NCBI GenBank assembly: GCA_024291935.2
Contig: JAGTYA010000024.1
Span: 7,750,001-7,814,000, forward strand
Direction of reading: 5' to 3'
Length of the DNA stretch: 64,000 nucleotides
Origin: Okapia johnstoni
Taxonomy: Eukaryota; Chordata; Mammalia; Artiodactyla; Giraffidae
The notes below the pieces were generated by a model. It did not search any database, was not told where the DNA came from, and saw only the letters and a list, made by a program, of their open reading frames with translations. This document shows, one piece after another, positions 55,181 through 64,000 of this stretch. Position numbers and translations under genes: made by a program. How positions within the stretch are numbered: the first letter of the stretch is position 1; the number at the start of each line of letters is the position of its first letter.

Positions 55181-56439
55181 GCTGGAGGAACAGGTTTGAG
55201 GGTCAGTGCAGCTCCTGTGTCCTTGTCGCCCTGCAAGTCCACCCTGTGCACACCCAGACACACTGGCCTCAGGGTGCCCCCATTCCCCCCTTCCAGAATC
55301 TTCCCTGTCTTCTCAGGCCCACTCCAAGCTCTGAGAGGTCACCAAAACGCTCTGGTTGAGGGGTACCCAGTCTCCCTTCTTCGACACCACCCCAGACGCT
55401 GTGAAACACAAGTGGACTCTAGCCAATCGAGCCAGGAGGGGTGGAAGGGGCCCAGATGCCCGGCCCCCCAGCCTGCACCACCGGAGTCCCAGTCTCCCTT
55501 CACAACCCCCACTCCCTCCCCTGCGGCCGCTGAAAATGGGGCGCCCGGACTTGCTTTTGCACGGCTGTTGTCCTGGAAATGGTAGAATTTCTCTTTGTGT
55601 TGCTTTCCTGCCGCCATCTCTCTGTACTCCCCCTCTCTCTATCTGAGTGTGGTGACATTGTGAGCAAGTTCAAGTTATATATAAAGGATTGAGTTCATTG
55701 TTAGGCTTCTAAACTGAGTGACTTGCAACTGGGACTCTTAAGAACAACAGGTATTTGGTATACTCAATTTCAGTTTTCTCTTAAGCTTGCATTTTGCAAA
55801 CCACGCCCTACCCCCACCAAAAGGAACAGAAGAGAAAAACGCAGCTTTCTCAGGGCTCTAAGGTTTCTGGAAATAGAACCTCCCTTACTGAGCCTCCTGT
55901 TTTCTTCCTCACCCCAGGTATGGGGCAGACTGGTGCTTGGAGCTCCTGCTGCTGTCTTTAAGTTCTGAGAGCATCTGGCAGGAGTCACGACAGGTCCCGG
56001 GCATGGGGATGGGTGGGAAGGGCAGAGCCCCTGCTGAGGAGCTGCATACCTGGGGCATCAGGAGAGGAAGGGGACGGTGGCTTGAAACTAGACTAACCCC
56101 TGGTTCTTTTCCAGCTCGAGCATCCTGTGCTTTCCTCTCCTCCACACTCCTTAGTTGAAATCTGGGGAGCCCAGAAGGGTCTCCTTTGCAAGGGGTTTTT
56201 CTTATGCCCATGGTACCAGGGGGGTCAGGAGAAAGCAGAAGCTGAGGCCCTCTGGTCTCCCTGCCAGCACAGAGGCATGGCCTGCCTGGGGCTCTTAGTG
56301 GAGGATGTCAGAGTGTAAGAAAGCAGGCTTCAGCCTGATGCCATTGGGGTGGGGCCATCCAGTACATGATGGCACAGGGAGGGCCATACTCACAGTGAGG
56401 TTGGTCCATGGGGGGCCAAGGGATGGGGACTGGAGGGTG

Positions 56440-56620
56440 GGGTCAACCTGGGTCTGAAACGCTGCTCTGTAGCCCTGGCTCTCTGACCTTGGGGCATGTT
56501 AGTGGTCATCCCTCTGACCTTCTCTTTACTTACCTTGAAATGGGGACAATAATAATGTCTGCTTCTGGAGGGTTGTTGAGAGAATTAAACAGGATGCTGC
56601 AGTGTTTAGTCCAGTCTCTG
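56440..56620 (+). repeat. MIR SINE
   Basis: acctgggtctgaaacgctgc, ctctgaccttctctttactt, cttgaaatggggacaataat, gggttgttgagagaattaaa. Confidence 0.75.
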
Positions 56621-56676
56621 CCCCATAGAAGCCGGTACAGTGCAGTGTGTAGAATATACCATTTACACAAACATTT

Positions 56677-56902
56677 TCCTAAATATTTATCTAGTTAGGC
56701 TGCCTTGGTCCTAGCTGCAGCACACAGGGTCTTCATTGCGTCGTGTGAGATCTTTCGTTGCCTCGTGAGGGCTCTCTAGTTGTGGCACTCAGGCTTAGTT
56801 GCCCCATGGTATGTGGGATCTTAGTTCCCCAGACAGGGATCAAACCCACGTCCCCTGCATTGCAGGACAGATTGTTAACCGCTGGACCACCAGGGAAATC
56901 CC
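56677..56902 (-). mobile_element. CHR-type SINE
   Basis: Minus strand, flanked by tacacaaa(c/a)attt at 56664-56676 and 56903-56915. Confidence 0.92.
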
Positions 56903-58339
56903 TACACAAAAATTTAAAACTTAAGAGATACAGAAGAGTTTGGAAGTTTATATATCTGACTGTTTCTGGGGTTAGGGGATGGTGGGTTGGGTATTGAAAG
57001 AGGAGGATCAATGGCAGATAATTCTCCTTTGACTTAATGCACTTATATACTTTTGGGGGAAAAAAAGTTTTAAAGGACCATGGGTTTCATTTAAAATCAC
57101 CAAAGTAATATATCTCCATTTTGAAAAAACATCAAAAGTAGCTGGTGTGTATCACATGGTCCCCCACATCAGGGACCCAAACCAATCTCTAGAGTCTGTG
57201 GAGCCTGAGGTCCTACCCCACCCCCTCCGACAGGCTGCCTGGAGGCCTCTCCTTCACCAGGCCCTCCCGCTGCCTGCTGGAGCTCTGTATCTTGTCAACA
57301 CACGCAGGCTGTTTACTGCTAGCCCCCAGTCGGCGTCCCTACCTCCCCTGCCCCGTGTGAGTCATCGTCCACCTCCCTGTGTGGGGACACTCCATCCAAC
57401 ACCTTGCCTGTGGGGGTGGGGAGAAGCTACCGGAGGGAAATCGTTCAGCAGATGTTTATGGGGAGCGTCGGTGACTGGGGAGGCTGAACTAGGTCCCTGG
57501 AGGTGCTGCCCCAGCGCGGGGTGAGGGGTGGGTACCGAAATGGATCTTAAGACCCGCAGAGAAGTCTGGTGGGAGTGAAAGGCAGGGCAGGAATAGAACC
57601 TGGCTCAAGGCCAAGTCCAAGCCTGAGGGTCAGGAGTCTCTCTGAGGCCTGCAGTATTGGCTCCAGTCCTTTGACTCAGGTCCTGGCACTCCTGCCTCCT
57701 CCAGCTGTGCCAATGCCTCCCTCGCTTCCAGTCTCATTTCCAGGCTGGTTGGAGGCCTCAGAGTCCTTGGAAGGCTTCGCAGATGCCGCCCTCTCTGTTC
57801 CTTTGTTCACTCTTCCCGCATCAGCCCCCCAACCTCCAGACCCAACTTCAATCCCACATCCTTTAGGAAGCTTCCATCATCCCATTAACTCACTTATCCT
57901 GAGCATCACTTTCGTGGGGCCCAGGACCTGGTGCTGGGCTGCCAGGGGGACGAGACCAGCTACAGAGCTCCACCCTTCAGTTTGCAGGAGCACCTGACTC
58001 AGCCTGGGGTTTCAGGGAAGGCTTCCCAGAGGAGGTGACACCTGCATTAGGTTTCGAAAGGTGGGTAGAAGTTCCGAGTGAAGGATTACCCTCTGTGTGC
58101 GCAGAGCTGGATTTGGGGACTTCCAGCAACTGGAGTTCAGGGGTTGGTCGGAATGGGAGGTTAAGGGCTAAGGATTAACCAACCCAGAATCCTGATCACA
58201 GCCTCTCCTGTCAGGTCTCCAGGTGGGCCCAGCAGTCGCAGCATCCCTCTGCTTATTGCTTTCAAGTCTCCTTGACCCCTTTGCTCCCTCCAGCCCATTT
58301 CTGTCCTTACTTCTCATTTATCGATCATCTCTGAAGTTT

Positions 58340-58490
58340 GTTTGCCACATCACAAGGTACAAGGTGCTTCTGTGTCCAGTCCCTTGATTCTCACTTGTCT
58401 ACACACAAGGAAACCGAGGCCCGTCTGTGGTCTCATGATTTGCCCAAGTCTCCTGATTACTAAAGGGCAGAGCCGGGCCTCAAACCCACG
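58340..58490 (-). repeat. MIR SINE, antisense
   Basis: cacacaaggaaaccgaggcc, catgatttgcccaagtctcc, gggcagagccgggcctcaaa. Confidence 0.75.
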
Positions 58491-58854
58491 TTTTGATCTG
58501 ACTGAGTCCTCTTTTCCCTATGCCTCAGGGAGCCCAGCGTATGCTGCTGTGTTCTCCGCTGATTTATTAGCTGATTTCCCACCCAGACTGGATGTTCTCA
58601 GAGGGTGGGACCCTGTCTCCCTGAGATGGGGACTGAAACAGGCCAGAGATAGAGATGCCATTTGGAAGAAGGATGGGGGAAGGCACAGAGAGAGACCGAC
58701 TTCCCCGGCGTGGGGGCCGATTCCTCTCCAGGTACTTGGAACACATTTATTTTTGGCTGTTTTGCAGGGGAGGCACATTGCAGACTTGACTTCTCTTTCC
58801 TTTGATGCTCACAGGCTTAGTTTTCACTGATGCAGCCTGCCACAAAGACTAGTG

Positions 58855-59000
58855 ATGGGGAGACCTGGGTTCTGATTCTGGCTCTGCCACTTCCCACCTC
58901 TGCAGCCTTGGGCAAGTCACTTCACCTCTCTGAGCCTTGGTTTCTTCATCTATTAAATGGGAGTCAGGATGTGAGATAAAATGAGAGGAGATATGTGAAA
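58855..59000 (+). repeat. MIR SINE, well preserved
   Basis: gagacctgggttctgattct, cagccttgggcaagtcactt, gccttggtttcttcatctat, aaatgggagtcaggatgtga. Confidence 0.9.
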
Positions 59001-59744
59001 GTCTTGCATCCAACCCTCTTAAATGTTCAGTGTTTTTATTCTTCTCTGTGCTAGCGATTATATCTTAAAGTGAATTATGATCTTACTGGGTGGGCACATT
59101 TTTAAAAAATTGTCCTCTGTGGGCCAGAAGCTCTAAAACACAGCTACCCTGGTCACTGGGTACCCAGGTCACTCATCATCACCCCAGTGACAGGAGGGAC
59201 CAAGACTCAAGGGCACGTGTAACAGGTACTGTGCCAAGTGTTTTATATACACCATCTCATTTAATCTTGGCAACTCTCATGTTTGGATATTGGCAAAGGT
59301 TTGGTGAATTCAGCCTTGCTATTTGTCTTTTTCTTTCCTTATTTTTCATTCATCCCATTATCCACACATCCATTTGCAGGGTACTTGTAATACAGACCCT
59401 AGAATGGCTTTTTTCTTCTTTCTCTCTCTCAACTTCTATTGATCCTTCAAAGCCTAATTCAGATGATCCGTGCTCTGGGAGCATCACCTACTCTTGAAAT
59501 CTCAGAGTCTCTCCCACTTCCTTCCTCTTTCCCATACTTCACATCTGAAAGTCAGTTTTATCTCAGTCCATAAATAGTTAATGCCCACTCTATGCTGGCA
59601 GCTGGAGACCCAAATGACTCTTAAAAAGTTCACACCATTGGGGAGCTTAAAGTGATGCCCATCCTAAATGATGGACAAGTGCAACAGGTCATGATAACAT
59701 AGAGTGATTCCCGTTAAACCTGGTTTTGAAGATTATAATAATAA

Positions 59745-59960
59745 TAGAACCACTTTTTGCCAACATTGAGAGTCAGCAATGTTTGCATTCTTTACCCTTA
59801 TTAGGTCCTCTTGGGCTCCAGAAACCTTCTGAAATAGGCTTTTACACAGACGGGGAAACTGAGGGTAGGAGATGTAACTTGCCCAAAGTCACTAAACTAA
59901 TCAGTGACTACATCCAGCTTGTAACCCAGGGCAGAGTGGCGAGTGCCACACGTCTTTGTC
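59745..59960 (-). repeat. MIR SINE, antisense
   Basis: cacagacggggaaactgagg, cttgcccaaagtcactaaac, cagcttgtaacccagggcag. Confidence 0.65.
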
Positions 59961-60344
59961 TCTGCCGGTCTGGCTGCAAGCCTACTGAGGCAGCGGCTGC
60001 ATCTGGTCCTCAGAGCTGACTTGATGGTGGGAAGAATCAACATTGAGAAGAAATCTGACTTGAGAAGAGTCAGAGCCCCTCTGATTCTCCTCCTGCCCTA
60101 GGAGGTTAGGAGAAGACTGACCCCCTTCTGGCTGAGTTAACTGGGAACTGAGGGGGCAGCCTTAAAAGAGGGAAGGGTTCCCCAAGGTCTTTCCTTGAGC
60201 AGAAGAACAGCAGCGGCAAGACTTTCTGGAGAAGAGCTCATGGAAAGAAATACCACCTCCAGCCCCCTGGGAACCGCCTTGGGGCTCTTCAGTCCTGGAT
60301 TCTGACACGCCCCTTAGAAACAAAATAAGAATAAAACCAGGGGG

Positions 60345-60500
60345 ATAAATGTGGCAAGTGGCTGAGAACCCAGAGTGGCACCAGACTGCCTGGACTTGAA
60401 TCAGTTGCCAGCCACTGGACTTCGAGCAAGTTGCTTCGCCTTTCTGTGCCTCAGTTTCCTCCTCTCTAAAATGGGGGGATGGTGACTGTGACGGCCCAGA
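60345..60500 (+). repeat. MIR SINE
   Basis: cagactgcctggacttgaat, cgagcaagttgcttcgcctt, gtgcctcagtttcctcctct. Confidence 0.85.
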
Positions 60501-60957
60501 GCCTGGTGAGGTGCAGGTGAGTTAGACATAGCAGAGCAAGCTGCTGTAAACTGTCGAGCGAGCGCCAGGCTCTCCTTGGGAGGGATCACCTTTCATTACT
60601 GTAGCGGAGACTGGTTGCTGGGGCAGTTGAAGAGGGAGTTAAAGACATGGAATCTTTGTGCAACCAGGAATCCCTTGGGACCTGGCCGAGTTGCAGCCCC
60701 AGAGCAGTCCTCAGGCCAGGAACTAGGGCAGCAGAGCCCCTCGTGTGCCCCTGGGTCCCTGCTGACCCAGCTCTGGGGGGCCAGGGAGGCCCCTCTTCCT
60801 GGCACTCCCCTCTGACTGCCAGGCCAGGGGAGAGATGCAGCACGTGGGGTTAGGGTATCCCTTCACCCTGGCAACCAAGGGTGACATGGGACAGTCTTGC
60901 CTGCATGCTGCCCGGCGCCCAGTCTCACCAGTTTAATCACGTGCCGATTCAGTTTAC

Positions 60958-61245
60958 CTGTGTGTGTCAGAGAAAGAGTATGTGTGTGTGTGTCTCTAAG
61001 ACAGAGAGGGTGGGTGAGTGTGAATGTCTTAGAGCGTGCATGTCAGAGACAGCAAGAATGTAGGTGATTGTGTGCATAGGTGTGTAAGAGAACGAGTGTG
61101 TGGTCAGAGTATGTGTGTGAGAGTATGTCAGCGAGTGAAAGCGTGGGGAATGTGCCTGAGAGAGAATGTGAGAGAGTGTGTGTGTCAGACAGTGGGCAGA
61201 GTGAGCGTGTGTCAGAGCTAGAGTGAGTGTGTATGCGTGTGTGCC
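60958..61245. repeat. Degenerate GT/GA-rich repeat region
   Basis: Nearly 290 bases of interspersed gtgtgtgt and gagagaga words with variants such as gtcagagac and gtgagag. The purine-pyrimidine alternation is broken, so it is not a clean microsatellite. It leaves reading frames open on both strands by chance. Confidence 0.85.
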
Positions 61246-62303
61246 CCCAGTTGCCCAGCTGCCACCCACACTGGACAGAGTGAGAAACATGACTCCCCTG
61301 CCCCCGCCTCTTCGCCTAAAAAGGGAAGCCAGCCCCAGACCGTGTCAGCGGTTTCCCCCCGTGGCCGGGAGATGTTGATTCCAGATCTTCTCCTCCCGTC
61401 CTTGCTCTGGGAGGTCTGGGGGCTCCAGCAGGAGGTGGTGTGGCTCGAGCGACCCCTGGACTTGAGCTTCATGGGTCCTCGTGGGGGGACCAGGCGTGAC
61501 CTGACTGGTCGCCGCCCCTCTTTGCGTCTCAGTTTCCCCAACCGTGTGATGGAGGATCCAGATGGCTTCTGAGGTCCGTGTCGGCTCTCACGGCTTGGGT
61601 CTGAGTCTGGTGGCCTCTGCCCCCACTCCGGATTCCATCCTGGTGACATCACCACTGTCACAAGTTCCGGCCCAGATGTTTTGCCTCATTTCGTGGCATC
61701 TTGGGGTCCTGCCTCCATGCTGGGTCTTGGTCAAGGGCCCAGAGACCCAACTGTCCCCCTTTCACTTCACTCAGTGTCCGGGGTGCAGGGTGGGGACAAC
61801 CGGTGGAGTCAGGGCCTTGGGAGAGGGACAAGTCAGAACAGGCTGTCAGGCCCCTTTCCGCTGCGCCTGGTGACAGAATCTGCCCGTCCCCCAGGAGCTG
61901 CTTTCCAGTAACATGCAGCCTACCCTCGGGCCAGGAGCCAGGGTAGATCCCAGACTTTCTTTCCCTCCTCTCCCCTTGCCCGTCAGGGCCTGGGATTCTG
62001 CTCCCTGAGAGGCAGGGCCGACAGAGGAAGACCCGGTGGGGGGTTCTGCTCTAGGAACAGGGCACCAGCCCCAGGTACTCTGGGGACCAACTCACTTGAA
62101 GAAGCGAGGTACTCGGAGCTAGAGTCAGCCTCCTCCCCTGCACCCTAGGGAGGCTACTGAACCTTGCCAAACCTCGACTTTTTCTTCTGCAAAATGAGGA
62201 CAATAACTATCCCTGTTGTGAGGACTAAAGAGGTGACATGGGCCTGGCTCCTGGTGCACCTTTAGGAGTAATGAGTGTTCTTCATGTTGTTGCTCTTGGA
62301 GTG

Positions 62304-62353
<50 letters not shown>

Positions 62354-62355
62354 AA
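62304..62355. repeat. Compound (CT)n(CA)n microsatellite
   Basis: About 13 CT units directly followed by about 12 CA units. Confidence 0.95.
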
Positions 62356-63033
62356 TCATCCCTCTGCTCCCTCAGTGAGCTGAAGCTGACTTGTCCCTGG
62401 TGCACTGCCTGGCACTTCCTGCAGCCAGGAAAGCTCTGTGGATTGCACAGACAATATAGAGGGCAGTGAGGCAATTTCAAAGCCTAGCAGTCTAGGTGGA
62501 GGTAACCGCTGTCCTCCGCCCGCCCTGGGCTGCCTCTTTAGACTCTGCCTACTCCTGTGGCAGCTTTTGTTGCTCAGCTTCTGGGGTGAGGGTGGGGTGT
62601 TGAGGAGTTCAGCTGGCTGGGTTTGGCTGCCCCAAACCCCCATGCTGTCCTGCCTTCCCTCAAGGCAGATACAGTTCCCAGGCGTGGTGCCATTGTCCTG
62701 TTTCACTGCTTCTGCCTGCATTGTCTACCTCATTGGGTGTCAGGGAGAAAGAGGAATCCGGGTCATGACTGTGGGTCGAAGGTTATGATGGGGGACACAT
62801 CAGAGGACTCCTGCTCTAGCCCAGGCAGGCAAGGGTGGTCAGGGAATGCTTCCTGGAAGAGGAGGCAGACAGAAGGATATGGTGTCAACCACATATAGTG
62901 TGGGTAGAGGAACAGTGTTCTGGACAGGCTGACTGGACTAGGCAAAATTCTTCAGGCCAAAGAGGATGTAGCTCACTTGAGCGAATTGCAAGGAGTTTGT
63001 CACAGTTGAAACATAAGAATACGCAGTGGGGGG

Positions 63034-63150
63034 AATTCCCTGGTGGACCAGTGGTTAGGATTCAGTGCTTTCACTGTGTGGGCCTGGGTTCAATGCCTCG
63101 TCAGGGAACTAAGATCCTACAAGCTGCATGGTGAGGTCAAAAAAAAAAAG
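63034..63150 (+). mobile_element. CHR-type SINE, short
   Basis: Plus strand, gaattccctggtggaccagt to the A tail. Confidence 0.9.
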
Positions 63151-63354
63151 ACAGCAGGGAGCATGAGACATGAGCAAGACCTGATGATGAAGGGCATCCT
63201 GAAAGTTTGGACTTTAATCTTTAGAGCAGGGGAGGCTTGGACTCACCCTGACTTAGCCCTTCGCAGTAACCCTGAGGGTTACTGACAGACAGTCAAAGAC
63301 GGATGGGTGTGGCAGGGTAAGAGGAGTGGACTTTTCAGCAAAGGTGGTGACTTT

Positions 63355-63478
63355 CTTTTTTGGCCTTACCACACAGCATATGAGATCTTAGTTCACTGAC
63401 CAGAGATCGAACCCACACCCCCTGGCACTGGAAGCGCAGAGTCTTAACCACTGGACCACCAGGGAAGTCCTAAAACCA
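63355..63478 (-). mobile_element. CHR-type SINE, short
   Basis: Minus strand, flanked by gtgacttt at 63347-63354 and 63479-63486. Confidence 0.92.
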
Positions 63479-64000
63479 GTGACTTTTGGTCAGGTCTGTT
63501 TTGAAGTCTCCTGGCCTAGGATGGAGATATGTTTTTTTTTCCCAACATAATTCAGTTATATCTCCTGGATGCTTGGCCCTGTGACAGGCTCTGGGCCTGG
63601 ACGGTGTACCGAGTCCTAACTTGTAGCGGATGCTGGCACCACCCAGATCAGTACCTGACAGCAGGAGGGCTCTGGGCCTGGGGAGGGTGTTCCTCTTCCT
63701 TCCCAAGGTTCTCCAGGGGTAAAGAGGGAAGAGGCCTGGCCAGACAGGTTATAGAGATTCACATGGGTTCTGGCCAAGCCCTTTGCATTTTCTGATCAGT
63801 AGATACTTGTTGAGTGCCTCCTGTATCCCCGACCCTGGGGACATAATCGTAATCAGAGGTGGAATCTGCCTGCAGAGAGTTTACAAGCTAAGGAGGGGAG
63901 GAGAGCGGGAGCTTCCACCTTGAGCAAAGTGGCAAGCAGACCATCCGAGCCAAGCAGACCTTGGGGGTTATGTCCTAGGTCTTCTCCACCCACCTCCCCA

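Larger units (their letters stand above)
24805..64000 (+). other. SLC9A1: SLC9A1 intron 1 (5' part)
   Basis: From the exon 1 donor to the window end no sequence encoding the next NHE1 segment (which begins FHVIPTISS in mammals) appears on either strand. This agrees with the very long first intron known for the human gene. The intron is a mix of unique DNA, MIR and L2 fossils, younger SINEs and BovB. Any additional transcript within it is not visible. Confidence 0.85.
55181..64000. other. Intron 1, distal part without genes
   Basis: Unassigned stretches: 55181-56439, 56916-58339, 59001-59744, 59961-60344, 60501-60957, 61246-62303, 62356-63033 and 63487-64000. L2-like wording appears at 57760-57915, 59510-59660 and 63790-63960. 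No exon is recognised before the window ends. Confidence 0.6.

Noticed and set aside
60967..61290. A histidine/threonine/leucine-rich 107-codon frame
   Set aside because: Translation of the GT/GA repeat region only.
1..64000. Many repeated 70-200 base units that might be mistaken for tRNA genes or a CRISPR-like array
   Set aside because: The tRNA-like heads belong to Bov-tA and CHR SINEs, are dispersed on both strands, lack an intact cloverleaf and have no regular spacing.

Overview
This is mammalian DNA from a bovid ruminant (cattle, bison, buffalo, sheep or goat type). The evidence is the repeat content. There are seven BovB (RTE) LINE pieces, about 22 Bov-A/Bov-tA SINEs and about 25 older tRNA-derived CHR-type SINEs. 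There is also a BTLTR1-like LTR, and a background of ancient L2, MIR, L1, MLT1 and hAT/mariner copies. The exact species cannot be read from the sequence. There are no prokaryotic or operon features.

One protein-coding gene is recognisable: the first coding exon of SLC9A1 (NHE1, the plasma-membrane Na+/H+ exchanger), plus strand, CDS 24453-24804. It ends in a GTAAGT splice donor and sits in a CpG island (about 23734-24800). Positions 1-23591 are repeat-rich intergenic DNA upstream of the gene. Positions 24805-64000 are the first part of SLC9A1 intron 1; no second exon was found, so the intron continues past the window.

Layout. 1-9.8 kb: L2, BovB, L1-like and hAT fragments with SINEs. 9.8-12.6 kb: a nested stack (L1 interrupted by a CHR SINE, interrupted by an LTR, interrupted by a Bov-A fragment). 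12.6-23.6 kb: SINE clusters, a long antisense L2 carrying MIR, LTR and mariner insertions, then an MLT1 LTR and a truncated SINE touching the CpG island. 24.8-37 kb: relatively unique intron with MIRs and scattered SINEs. 37.4-40.5 kb: an almost full-length BovB with an inverted 5' part. 40.5-64 kb: GC-richer intron with L2 and MIR fragments, a few SINEs and some simple repeats.

No previously undescribed biological system is evident. The most informative observations are the twin-primed BovB with its target-site duplication, the abrupt SINE/CpG-island junction at the SLC9A1 promoter, upstream ORFs in the probable SLC9A1 leader, the four-level insertion stack, and a few non-repetitive candidate regulatory stretches in intron 1. 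Repeat family names are from memory of consensus patterns. Target-site duplications were read directly from the sequence.
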